A DNA stretch of 64,000 nt, taken from contig OX393561.1 in the NCBI GenBank assembly GCA_947652115.1, positions 40,518,373 to 40,582,372 of the forward strand, given 5' to 3'. Under the pieces are notes generated by a model. It did not search any database. It was not told the DNA's origin and worked only from the letters and a program-made list of their open reading frames with translations. Positions within the stretch are counted from its first letter, which is position 1, and each line of letters starts with the position of its first letter. Both the position numbers and the translations under genes were made by a program. The stretch is from Blastomussa wellsi (Eukaryota > Cnidaria > Anthozoa > Scleractinia > Plerogyridae). This document shows positions 22,545 through 33,474 of the stretch, one piece after another.

Positions 22545-22815
22545 TCCGCCGCTGTTTAGAGCGCTGGACTTTGGGTTTGAGCATTGGCCACAGGGCACTG
22601 TATTGTGTTCTTGGGCAAGACACTTAACTCTCACAGTGCCTCTCCACCCAGGTGTATAAATGGGTACCGGTGAAATAATGCCCGGGGGTAGCCCTGCGAT
22701 GGACTAGCATCCCATCCAGGGGGGAGTAGAAATACTCCTAGTCGCTTAATGCTACGGAAACTGGGTTAAGCTCCAGCCTGATGTGCCAGTAGGCTCGTAT
22801 GCAGAGGTACGAGAA
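22545..22815 (+). repeat. tRNA-derived SINE-like repeat
   Basis: The head TAGAGCGCTGGACTTTGGG has the look of a tRNA D-arm/anticodon region. It is followed by CTTGGGCAAGACACTTAAC, CCTCTCCACCCAGGTGTATA and GCGATGGACTAGCATCCCAT blocks. Similar pieces recur at 40553-40720, 40900-41150, 54500-54800 and 60990-61200. That dispersion is what supports a SINE; the A and B boxes are degenerate. Confidence 0.5.
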
Positions 22816-25169
22816 AACGAGAAAATTGAGAGGTAATTATCGATTGCAGACTTTGTAGATGAATATAACTACTCGGGACGAAAGCTGATGCCGAATTTCT
22901 TAAAATGAGGACATGACACTGATCTTTTCATATAAACACGAAGCTATTTAGACTATCTATTCAGTAAAATGAGTAATAACAATAATCTTCAGTGACCATT
23001 ACTTAAGTCAGGTCTGTTACATTGTTGTTTTTACCGGCAGAGAATTTAAACAAAAGTAAATTTATAGTGTCGAAACTCCACCGCCGTAAATGCGCGCGCT
23101 TGGTAATTGGGACCGACAAAGGGTGTAGTTAGGATTGAGCTGTCAATCAAGTGCCAATTCTGCCAAAATATTGACGATAAATTGAGATCCGAGAAGCAAG
23201 ATTTTTCAGAGGTTTTGGGATACGTTTTTCATGAATATACTTGAAGATGGTCTCAAGGCAGGAAATCACCTCACGATATAAAAAAACTTTTCATAGGAAA
23301 CTAAAGCAGAATTGAACCCGCCGGCCGATTTCGACATAATTGGTAGGTGGGAGCGTTATTTTAGTAGTGAGATAATTCCAGTATTTCAGGATACAGTATG
23401 AAGCAAATGCAGCAATTAGACACTGCTTCGATTGCTATGTCGAATGTAAGTTTATTCGCTTGTCATTGCTTGTGGAACTATTTATCAGGGTCACGAACGT
23501 TTTGGTTTCTTGTGGAGGCAATGTGCTTTTATGAGCTTATCGACGTTGTCCTCTCGGCAGCATTCCACTTACTCACATTATTAATTACTGGTATATATAC
23601 AACATATATATTTTGAGTTTGATTTTTGTCCATTTGGTCGGTGATGTTTACCTCGTGTATTGTTCAGATGACATGTTTGATATACCGGGGGGAGTGTACT
23701 TGACCCCTGTTTGGCTACAGGGATGCCGCCCTGAAAATGATCTTTTGTTTACTGATAACCGACTAATAAATACTGATGAACATTTCTGATTTCGGATATG
23801 CTTAAAACTCGACGGACGTCTTGAATCCATAGAGGGGGTAAGTTTCTAGGACGACTCCATACCATGTGTAGGGCCCCCTCTGGCTACGTTTCCAACACAA
23901 AAGCCCCTGCTGCGAAAACAAATTTATTATGCATTTATCATTCAAAAACAAATAACATTCAATATATTGCGCCCGCAAAGAAACGGTCTCAAAGGTATCA
24001 GGAACAATTCTTGGCAAAAAACACCGAAAGGGCCCCGTTGGACCTTCGAAAATGCGAGCGGACAAGAATAGGACTTAGTACAACTGAATTTGAACAAAAC
24101 ATTGCCGACCATTGCTCAGTCTCGCTGAACACAAGCCACTCTCTCTCGGTTTGTAACTGTGATAGCTATTGATGCATTTTTCATTTCACGTTACGACTGT
24201 TTCTTCGTCTCCACGTTGTGCTGTAAAATATAAGACTGTTATTTAACACTCGAAGACATACCGTTATAAAAGGCACCGTAACCATTCAACCAAAAATTAA
24301 TCGATCAAGGAATTTCGGACAGTTTCACAGGCACAGAAAGTTCTGCGTGGAAAGTGGAACTGAGGCTAGCAGTGAAGACGATTTTTGTTGAAATACTGTA
24401 TTTCAAAATGATTTACGTGTAATTCCGTTGGGTATAATCTTTGTTAGTGGAATTTTAAGCGTATGCATGACTAACCACATCATACCATATTCAACTGTAA
24501 TTGTTTCTATGTTGGTAACCTGCGTTGGTAGGATAGGATACTGTCTAATCACAACGTTTGGATGCAGGAGACCACGCAAGGAAGAATAAAACTGCTTGGC
24601 TTGTTATTGCCGGATCTCTTGACAAATTAAAGAAATGCTGATACCAGACGTCACTATAAGTGTTAACCAAATTTATTGGCCAACAAATTTGCAATCAATT
24701 TGGGCCAATAAATTTTGATGCCCCCTACCGTTATTAGACCGGCCTATCAAATTTGGCAGTTCATGGAAGTTTTTTAAAATTCATGTATTTTTTTCCAAAA
24801 CGTATTCCTTCACGCGAAATAGAGATTGTAACATATACCTTAAAAGCTATTTCAAGCCCCCAAATCACTGATATACGATTTTAAATAAGCGCCTCTCCGT
24901 CCCCTCTCTAATAAGCCTTTTTTCTATTGACCCCCTCAGAAATAAATAAAACCAATCCCCTCCCCTCCCCCCCTCCGGGGAACTTTTAATAGAGCTTTTA
25001 TAATAGCCGGTTTGCTGCTTGATCAACTTACTGTGTTCTCAACGCTCGTACTAATTATGGTAAATTTAACATTAGATTCTCCGTTCTCAGAGCCTAAACT
25101 CGGGAATGAACTTGACGATTCAACTGAGAAAAAAAAAAAGAAAAAAACTAAAAACTAAAAAGAAATATC
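22816..25169. other. Intergenic DNA with diverged dispersed repeats
   Basis: 22985-23250 is related to 11880-12215. 23690-23880 (GATCTTTTGTTTACTG, AATAAATACTGATGAAC, TTTCTGATTTCGGAT) is related to 34565-34720. The 100-codon frame at 23864-24172 has no recognisable domain. No host gene is supported. Confidence 0.4.
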
Positions 25170-26191
25170 CAGTATGTTGCCCTATTTCCGGACACTTTTT
25201 GCATAAACCGTAAATTCAGCCACAAGTGAGCTTCCATTTCTGGTAATTAGGTCGTAAAGTTTCATCGCCTGAAGCTCTTCCGATTCTTTGTAATTTTGGA
25301 AAGAGTTCTCGAGTTGGATGCCCTATTTCCGGACTGCTTGCCCTATTTCCGGACGATCGTTACAAGATAAATACTCCGCTTTTCTTGGGAAAATTCTTCT
25401 CCTTCGTGGCAAAATATATCTTATAAAAGCTGAATAAAGAAACATTCATTTAAAAGATTACTTTTTGTCCGAAATTGAAAGCTTTTTCTTTCGATTATTT
25501 AGCAAAGAAGTCGTCAATGTTTTGAAACCACTCAAGCCGACATATTTGATTTGTATCACGGCAAGACGAGGAAGATTGGCGACTGATTTATTAGATACTG
25601 GACTGGACTTGGAAAACAACACGCAAGTATTATTTTTTTCCAAATAATTATTTCAGGTGAGTTGAAATTTCGAAAGGGAGTGATAAAAACGCTTGTCTTT
25701 CAAGAACTCTTCGATAAAATTGCATTTAAACCAGAAACTAGTTTGCTATTATTAGGTGTCCGGAAATAGGAACATCTCACCAAAAATGCAAATAAACTCT
25801 TTTGCAGTCAAGTTCAAAGATACGAAACTAAAAACAAAAAATTCTTATATGCTGACAAACCTAGTCCTTTAAGCTTTACCAATGCCCCCAAAAAAGTTTA
25901 ATCTGTATCGTATTTTGCGAGAACAGACCGCTTAACTGTAAATAGGTAATTCGACGCGCGCTAAAAATCGCATTTAAAAAGAAACAAATTTTACCTTCCT
26001 CGACTGAAAACTTTAATGTTCTCGCCTAAACGGAGTGTGGCTTAGCCACGAAAGTATCAAACGAAAGCTGACTAGTCGATAAGTCTTTTGAACATATCGA
26101 TCGGATTTGTTTTATTGTTTTAACGAAATACGGAATCGTTAAGTCGAAGTGTCCGGAAATAGAGGTGTCCGAGAAATAGGGCAATATACTG
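25170..26191. mobile_element. 1-kb element with CTATTTCCGGACA motifs
   Basis: The ends are inverted: CAGTATGTTGCCCTATTTC on the left, and on the right the complement of CAGTATATTGCCCTATTTC. The core CTATTTCCGGAC recurs at 25182, 25322 and 25341, and inverted at about 25759 and 26151, so there are multiple internal copies near both ends. CAGT termini suggest a Tc1/mariner relative, but flanking TA was not found. Two 60-codon frames on opposite strands are an overlap artefact. Confidence 0.55.
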
Positions 26192-26680
26192 TCCTACTTT
26201 TAAAAATGTTAAAGTTAAACTGCAATTTATTGGCCCTATTAATTATATTTTGATAGTCTATAAAATCTTGTAAGTTACATGTAACTTTCTCTATTTGTCT
26301 TGTAATTTTTATTTATGTAATAAGAATCTGCAAGACCACCTGAACAAACCGATAAGAAGTGCGAGATCAATGCTTGTTAAAACTACCCATAAACAACCAA
26401 TCAATGTCAATATTTTATTTCAAACATTATTTGTTACGGCCTTTTCTTATTTTGTCACATTTTTTGTTCGCTCAGCCCCTGAGGAAGGTCTGTCTAGGAA
26501 CCTTAAATATCGTTTGCAATGTATTAGTTTGTTTTTCCTATCTTGTTAATTATTCGTCGCTTTTATCGCCAAGATCAGCCTGCTGTTTTGTTTTGTTCTT
26601 CTTAGCCTGGCCTGTGCACGAGGAAAACAGCTGGCTCTGGGAACACATGATGTGATTGGTTAGAATCTAACAAAGGCAGT
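26192..26680. other. Intergenic DNA
   Basis: A repeat fragment at 26610-26690 is related to 21899-22005. No gene is supported. Confidence 0.35.
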
Positions 26681-27080
26681 CCAATCAAATCAGCTGTTTT
26701 TTCAGTCCCTTTTGTCGTTATATAGTTAAAACAGTTGATTTGATTGGACTCTCTTGTTAGATTCATTTATTTAGCTTCATTTATTTAAAATACGAAAACG
26801 TTGTTGTTGTTTAGCCAGCCCCTGAACTGCCTTTGCCTTAATTCCCTTCAGCTCCTATTGTGCGCGGAAGAGGGACTGGACCAATCAAATCAGCTGTTTT
26901 TTCAGTCCCTTTTGTCGTTATATAGTTAAAACAGTTGATTTGATTGGACTCTCTTGTTAGATTCATTTATTTAGCTTCATTTATTTAAAATACGAAAACG
27001 TTGTTGTTGTTTAGCCAGCCCCTGAACTGCCTTTGCCTTAATTCCCTTCAGCTCCTATTGTGCGCGGAAGAGGGACTGGA
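26681..27080. repeat. Exact 200-bp tandem duplication
   Basis: 26681-26880 and 26881-27080 are identical at every base as given. Each unit starts CCAATCAAATCAGCTG and ends AGAGGGACTGGA. A shorter inverted pair inside each unit (CCAATCAAATCA and the related TGATTTGATTGG) adds secondary structure. The second unit ends 93 bp before the presumed acceptor of the epimerase coding exon, so the duplication lies in its promoter, 5' UTR or first intron. Confidence 0.95.
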
Positions 27081-27193
27081 CTAGCGATGTAATTGCTACG
27101 TTACTGAAGCCCATAACGCAAAGTCTGTTGTTGAGTGATAGTTCAGTTGCAGACTGTTGTTATTTTTTCCAGATAAAAGCTTACCGCAAGAGA

Positions 27194-28792
27194 ATGGAGG
27201 TAAATGGAAATTGTGTTTCTCATAAGCGAGTGCTGGTCACGGGAGGTGCAGGCTACCTTGGATCAACGTTGGTACCACTGTTGCTCCAGTCTGGCCATGA
27301 TGTCGTGGTCTATGACAGATTCGTGTGGGGTGTAGGGCCCCTCTTGCCTCACGCTGCTAATCCGCATCTGGAGATTGTCCATGGAGACATCCTCGACAAA
27401 GATCTGCTGGCTAAGCACATGTCAAACTGTGACGCTATAATTCATCTTGCTGCCATTGTGGGTTACCCTGCCTGCGAGAAGTTCCAGGATGAAGCTGTGC
27501 AGGTTTGTTGCGAAATATAATGATTAAAGACTTCTCGGGAGTGGGCATGGTATCTAGAATGACGTAGAATAAATTGGCACTTCCATACCAGGCTCCTCCC
27601 CGCTGTTCGCCGTTCGCGTCGCTCGCGTGTGTGACTCAATATATGTATAAAATCGTGGATGCTGGAAACGCTGGAAGTTTTATCCACACCGGTGGGAATG
27701 CAGGTGAATTTGAATGCAATTTTAAGAGTTATAGAAGAATATAAAAGATAACTATTTTTGGAACACCAATAGACAGTTCGAGAAAAGCTTTGTCACACTA
27801 TGCATATCGAAAATAACCCGAACATTTACAAAACACCCCAAAACACAGATTCATGTAATGAGCAGGGACTTTTTGGATGACGGAAAAATATAATTCATGT
27901 TTATCCTTGCGCTTCGGAAGCCGCCGGTCCACCTGAAGATATTTAACTACACAGTCTTGTAATAATAAAGCTTGCTCGGGACCATACTGGGGAATATTAT
28001 GGCCCGTTATCCTTCCTGTATGGACCTCGCTGCGCTCGGTCCGTACTGTCAAGACCCCTGGCCGATATTCTCCCAGTAAGGCCGTCGCGCTTGGTTAATA
28101 AGACATATATAATGACTGTTCTTTTATATTTGTAGGTAAACGTATTGGGTACCAGGAATATTGTACAGAACCTCGCGCCCGGGCAGCAGTTAGTGTATGC
28201 ATCCACTGGCTCGTGTTACGGAGCTGTTGAAAATGGTGTCTGTGACGAAGAAACTCATATCTCCCCGCTTACCTTGTACGGCCGAACGAAAGCGGAGGGA
28301 GAAAAGCTGGTACTGGACGCAGGGGGGGTTGCTCTTCGCTTGGCAACGGTGTTTGGTGTGTCCCCCAGGCTTAGGCTTGATCTTTTGGTAAACGATCTCA
28401 CTAACAAAGCTCTGAGACTTCGCCACTTTGATCTGTATCAAGGCGAGTTTCGTCGCACATTCTTGCACGTGAAAGACGCCGCCAGAGCGTTTGTCTTCGC
28501 CGTGAGAAACTACAAGAAAATGGCTGGACAAGCGTTCAACGTTGGCGACGAGAACATGAACTTGTCCAAGTCTGATGTGGCCTGTATTATCCAGAAGTGC
28601 GTGCCGGGTTGCCATATCACGGAATCTAATAACGGCGAAGACAAGGATAAAAGGGATTATGAAGTGTCGTACAAGAAAGTCAGATCCCTCGGATATCAGG
28701 CCACCATTTCGGTTCAAGAAGGGGTGAAGGAACTAATAAAAATTTTACCGTGTCTAAGTAATGAAGAAATAGAACAAGCGAGGAACGTTTAA
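27194..28792 (+). CDS. NAD-dependent sugar-nucleotide epimerase/dehydratase (extended SDR)
   Basis: Two coding exons: 27194-27502 and 28136-28792, joined across a 633-bp GT-AG intron in phase 0, giving 321 residues. The Rossmann motif TGGAGYLG has its glycines at 17-23. Asp41 after strand 2 favours NAD(H). GDILD and HLAAIVG follow in the usual spacing. The active site is YxxxK at Tyr151/Lys155 (LYGRTKAE), with Thr127 (YASTGSCYG) at the catalytic Ser/Thr position. The length is normal for extended short-chain dehydrogenases such as UDP-glucose epimerases and 4,6-dehydratases. The substrate cannot be read from the sequence. An acceptor-like TTTTTTCCAG ends at 27172, so a non-coding first exon probably lies upstream; the ATG at 27194 is in good context (A at -3, G at +4). 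The style resembles bacterial members of the family. Confidence 0.88.
27503..28135 (+). other. Intron of the epimerase gene
   Basis: It begins GTTTGT and ends TTTGTAG. Around 28015-28070 is a repeat-like block (GGACCTCGCTGCGCTCGGTCC) with inverted symmetry. No other gene is seen inside. Confidence 0.75.
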
Positions 28793-28817
28793 TCAGGATC
28801 AACAGGGGGCTTGGGCA

Positions 28818-29086
28818 CTGTCAACTCTCTCTAAGACGGTCACCTTTGGTACCGGCTGCACCTGTCCGTCTTGGAGACCTGTCCGGCGTATAGAGTGTTT
28901 AGATTTAAAATGACGAAAAGCGGCGCACAGGGACCGACACCAGTTGTCCGTATTAGAGAAGTCTCCGGCGTATAGAAATTTTAGATACAGTAAAATGACG
29001 AAAATTGGCGCGCCGGGACCAGCATCATTTGTTCGATTTCGAGAGGTGTGCGTCTTACAGAGGTGTCCGGAAAGAGGGAGTTGACT
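28818..29086. mobile_element. MITE with GTCAACTCYCTCT ends and internal near-tandem units
   Basis: It starts about 20 bp after the epimerase stop codon. The left end GTCAACTCTCTCTAAGACGG is mirrored by the right end CCGGAAAGAGGGAGTTGAC. The interior holds two diverged direct copies of a unit of about 85-95 bp (CTCCGGCGTATAGA, AAAATGACGAAAA, GGCGC, GGGACC). It probably lies in the 3' UTR or just beyond. No target duplication was confirmed. Confidence 0.6.
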
Positions 29087-29265
29087 TCGCAACGTATTTT
29101 TCGTACTGATACAAGAGGCCCTTGAATAGGCCTTGTGTATCACAACTAACGTCACATGCCCAAAATTAAGCACCAAGCCGCGTTCACGCGAATTATTCAT
29201 AACCCCCTGTCACCTTCAGGCAGCTTCTTTACGTGGGAATTCTTTTCATCTTTGCTGCTTTGGTA

Positions 29266-29454
29266 ATAAGCCATTTCCGAGTTGCCTTCTACCTCTGTTC
29301 CAAAATGAGTCTTGGTACACAACCTTTGAAATGGAAATGAGTTTGATTTTCAAGACAAAAGACGTGCGAGTAAAACTCGTTTCCAAATGAAAGGTGGTGC
29401 ACCATGACTCGTCTTGAAACAGAGGAAAACAGCATCTCGGAAATGGGCTATTCG
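29266..29454. mobile_element. MITE, AAGCCATTTCCGAG family, copy 1
   Basis: The ends are AAGCCATTTCCGAGTTGCC and the complement of AGCCCATTTCCGAGATGCTG. The subterminal CCTCTGTTYCAAAAYGAGTC appears inverted at both sides. A second copy in opposite orientation lies at 61280-61466. Confidence 0.7.
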
Positions 29455-31554
29455 ATGATAATAAAATTTACAAAGTTAGTACTTCGAAAGCGTGGCTTGG
29501 TGGTGAAACAAGCACTTATTTTCAATTTGATTTAAGGGACGTTTGTTTATATTGTTGAAATTTATTACGAGGTACTAAAATATTGTTTTAAAAAATATAA
29601 CAAAAAATATAAAAAAATATGTAAAATACATCATATAGGTGTAATGGAAAATTAATGTTTAATGAGTTGACTCGTATTTCTCGTTGCTCGATTCTCCCGC
29701 TATGATACCGACTGACGAATTGTGAGTATCCAAAAATGGTTTAGTTCTAGTTTAGTCCTTTTATCGTTGTAGGAGGAAACGCCATTTATGAAGTTGTGTT
29801 TGCAACTTGTCGTATTTGCAATAACACAATTTATTTGATATTTATTTATTTAAACAATTTTCCCAGTTGTACACACGAGAACATATTTTTGTCGGCTACA
29901 AGGCGTGGCTATGTATTGTAAAAAGACTATTTCAGTAGTTTATCTTAGCTTTACGGGTAGTAAATTTCTGCAATACAGCTACCCTGATAATTTTAACATG
30001 GTATTTTGATTTATGGCGAGTAACTGAAGGATAGGGTAGATATGCAATAATAAAATAATTCACTGTGTCAGGTCTGGTATATCGGGTGCATTAATTTTTA
30101 GCCATTTTGGGAGCATTCATTTTCCGGGCGAGCATGCCCCCGGACCCTGTGCGACCTTTTGTATTCCATTGTGGTATTCTGCCCAATCGGCGGTTAGCAC
30201 ATGTTCTGATTGGTCAGTGCGTGGAAAAATTACTCTCGCTTAGATATATAGGTAGGATTCAGGGAGCTGTTTGGAACTATTTCTATTTTCCTGTTATGGT
30301 TTTTTTATGAAGTAAATCCAACGGATTTTGTCGTGAATAATATATAAAGTTGACACTTATTCAACCTGTTTTTCTTGTCTGCCCATTGGCACACTTGAAC
30401 GCGTCCCCCAGTAAAGTCCTAAATATTTTATTTGTTTTCGTTTTCCTAAACGTTGCCTTATTTATGGGTCGCTTTTTAGAAGCAGAATTTAAAGTTTTAC
30501 AAGTGAATCACCAAAAGGTTTAAAAGATACGAGGTACGAGGAATTTCCTTGCAGCAAGGAAGGTCTTTGGTGCCAAAAGCAACCGCAGAAATACAGCTTC
30601 GGCCACAAACTGTTTTTGCAACTATTGTACATGTACGAAGAACAATTCTGTAGTTACTTTATATATTCAATAAACGTAAATTTGTAGTCAGTTGCTATTT
30701 AAAATTTCATCAAGACAGACATTTATGCTATGTTTTAATACACGGGACAGGGCCGCACCTAGGAGTTTTTGTCTGCGGGGGAAAACTCCGCACACCTTCA
30801 CTTCCTACAAGAAATAGCCCAGGAAAATTGAACACTATGTTTTGAAAAAAACATTTAGTTTTCTTGTAGAGGGAAACTGCTCCCTGCCCCCCGCGCCCAC
30901 GCCTCCGCTATGTACGTCCCTGCGGGACCGGTTTCAAACGGATCCAAATGGATCCGGTCCGAAAATCGGGCCGGATGGGCTTTCCGTTTACACGGGACCG
31001 TTCTGGAAACAGAACGGAACGGATCCAAAACGGGACCTGGATCCGTGCCGGGCTGGTTCCATAAAGATGTCAAAGATCCCGTGTAGACACCCGGATCGGT
31101 TCCATGTCAACAGGAGCCGATCCGGTCCCGTGTAAACGTAACCTCAATCTATCCAAAAGGCGCTCATCCTCCCCCGGCATTTGACGTGAAGTTACTTCCG
31201 TATTTGACGCAAACCCGGGCATTTGACCATCGAAAAAACGTTTGTCAGCGGTCTCAAGCTAAACTATTGCGTATTCCACGTACGTTACGAAGGTTCACGA
31301 TACTCGACTCACGTCGCCCGGGATTGCTCCCGCGGGATAGGGAATAATTTTTTGAGATTCTCGGTCCTTATAGGTGTCATTTTTGCTTCTTTGGCATTAT
31401 TCCCAGTGTGATCCTTAGATAGCTTGGGTACCTAAATTGCATTAGCTATTTTGCAGTTCGTAAACAGCACGAAAAATAAATGGTCTGTCAAAGTGAAAAC
31501 GTCATGGAAATGACAGACAGTTGAACATGACTGATGGTGTCATTTTCCGGGTTT
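29455..31554. other. Intergenic, repeat-rich DNA
   Basis: AT-rich to 30,700. At 30,911-31,145 is a GC-rich block with repeated GGATCC/CGGGACC motifs and an inverted pair of GTTTACACGGGACCG ends, probably another MITE. No host gene is supported. Confidence 0.45.
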
Positions 31555-32412
31555 GGGACACTGTCAGGGTATTTTGGCGTCATTTTAAAATGCTGAAACA
31601 TGTTCTTACATCAATGCAATGGAAACCCGCCCCAAAATGGTGTACTTTTGGTTACCTAGGACTATATCACTACGCTGAAACTGTTTATTGCCGCCTATAA
31701 CTAAGAATGGCAAGGATGGAAGTGGATTGAAATTCGAAAAATTAACCAGTTTTGCTAGATGCCATTCCTTGAAAATATCGCCAGAAATTCATTATGGTTG
31801 CTCTTCAGGGAACCCACACAAGCAGTGCGTCTTTGTATGTTCGAAATATAAAGAAATGCATGGGAACATTGAAAGCGTCCTACTATCGAAAACTTATTTC
31901 GAGCAATGCTTATTTTTTGGTTGAAAAAAACGTGAACTTACCTCAGGTGTTGTATTTTGTCGTTCTTCGGCTCAAAATGGTGAATTTGAGCGATTTGGAG
32001 GGTTTTGCGTTGACTGTTGCTTCCCTTTGTAAGTTATAACGTGAAGCAACGGTCAACGGAAAACCCGGCTTCAAATCGCTCAAATTCGCAATTTTGAGCC
32101 GAGGAACTACGAAATACAACATTTGAGACAAGTTCACGTTTATTTCAACCAAAAAAAAAATAAGGTTTACTGGAAATTGGTTTCGATAGTAGGCCGGTTT
32201 CAATGCTCCCATACATTTCTTTATATTTCGTATCTACAAAGACGCATTGCTTGTATGGGCTCCCTATGGTTGCTCTCTGAGCCACAATTCGTTTGATATC
32301 TTCCTGTTAGTCCATCAGGGGCATTTTGAACACGAGTAAAGGTACCAGGTAATGATATCAGCAATGAATGAAGCTGAAAACACAAAAAATCCCCGTGACA
32401 GTGCCCCTTTAG
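31555..32412. mobile_element. Foldback element with GGGACACTGTCA-type ends
   Basis: The edges are GGGACACTGTCAGGG (31557) and CCGTGACAGTGCCCC (about 32395-32409). Within it, arms of about 220 bp at roughly 31806-32030 and 32040-32265 are imperfect reverse complements, for example TTTGTATGTTCGAAATATAA against TTATATTTCGTATCTACAAA, and CGATTTGGAGGGTTTTGCGT against AAAACCCGGCTTCAAATCG. Overlapping frames on both strands arise from the symmetry. No transposase is present. Confidence 0.65.
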
Positions 32413-33300
32413 GGTAGGGTATCCAAGTCCGTTTTCTTCTTTGGGTCAGGGTTTAAAGAACCTTCGCGGAACACACCTATCCTCCCCCCGGGTCATGTCG
32501 ATCCACGATTCCATCTCTCTTTTTGTTATGGTATCCTTTTAGTGTCCTAATTTCGGTCTCGCAAGCCAAAATCAGAGCAAAAAAAACTCCGCAACTTTTG
32601 CCCTCTCGCTAAGTCTCGCAACAACTCGTCCAAGCATCGACCAAGGTGACAAATCGCGGGAAAAAATCGCTGCAACAAATCGCCTTGTGTGACAGCGACA
32701 AAATCTTTCGCAGGACTCGTAGCGTTTTGTTTTGGAAGCAGTACACAAGGAGGGGCTTGTCGCCTAGTGTGTTCTGGTCTTCACACGAGGCGAACTGTTG
32801 CAGCGACTTATCCTTCACAGCCGTTTGTTGTGATGTAACGCTCCGCGTTGCGTGACACCCCAAAAAAACCGGCTGTGCGCGAACCTGGCGCGCGAAGGAG
32901 ACTATAAATCCGCTCTCTCGCGTTTGGTCTTAGTTCCTCCTTCCAGAACAGCGGCTGGTATAAATCGAGCCTGGGTTCAGCTTCTCAGTTGAGGATAAGA
33001 GAGCATATTTACAGTTTTGTTTGCCCGCGAGATTGATCGCGCGCGGGTGGAGCGCGAGGAATTCGCGAAAGCGTTACTTTTGCTCTTTAATCCCCAGCCG
33101 TGCTGCGTGACAACAATTAACGGCTAAAGTAACTAGATTAGCTATCGCCTTAGCAATAAATGGAATTGTTGAACTGATACCTATAACTATGTATAAACGA
33201 ACCAGGAGGCTCCACTCTACCGCAGGAAAAATTCTGACCGTCAATTTGTTCCGACAGAGCTGACACTCTACACGTTCTTTCCACGAACAAGGGACATTCA
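32413..33300. other. Repeat-rich region upstream of TCAIM
   Basis: 32,812-32,880 is a relative of the palindrome at 17838-17920 (CAGCCGTTTGTTGTGATGT with ACACCCCAAAAAAACCGGCTG). The minus-strand frame 33430-33074 overlaps the presumed TCAIM promoter and similar repeat sequence (CACGCAGCACGGCTG), so I do not call it a gene. Confidence 0.45.
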
Positions 33301-33474
33301 TCCAAAACCGGTTTTCGGTCGCACGTGATTGGGTCGTGGTGTTTACGTGAAAAAGCGCGTGAATGACTCGCACAACGCAGTTCAAGAAGTTTTCACAGGT
33401 GGCTGGCTGGCTGGATGGTCGAGCGATCACTGTAGTTCGTTATTGTACAGGCTAATATTGTTGTCAGCAACGAA
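33301..33474 (+). promoter_or_regulatory. Probable TCAIM promoter/5' UTR
   Basis: The 174 bp upstream of the inferred start codon contain CACGTG (33322-33327) immediately followed by ATTGG (33328-33332), an E-box next to an inverted CCAAT box. This arrangement is common in TATA-less metazoan promoters. No TATA box is seen. The transcription start is unknown. Confidence 0.35.

Noticed and set aside
23864..24172. 102-codon plus-strand frame
   Set aside because: It is overlapped by an 87-codon antisense frame and lies in a diverged dispersed repeat.
25458..25647. Two 60-codon frames on opposite strands
   Set aside because: Mutually overlapping and inside the CTATTTCCGGACA element; no transposase motifs.
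33074..33430. 118-codon minus-strand frame with two Cys pairs and a hydrophobic stretch, divergent from TCAIM
   Set aside because: It overlaps the inferred TCAIM promoter and shares repeat-like sequence with other loci; it has no recognisable domain.
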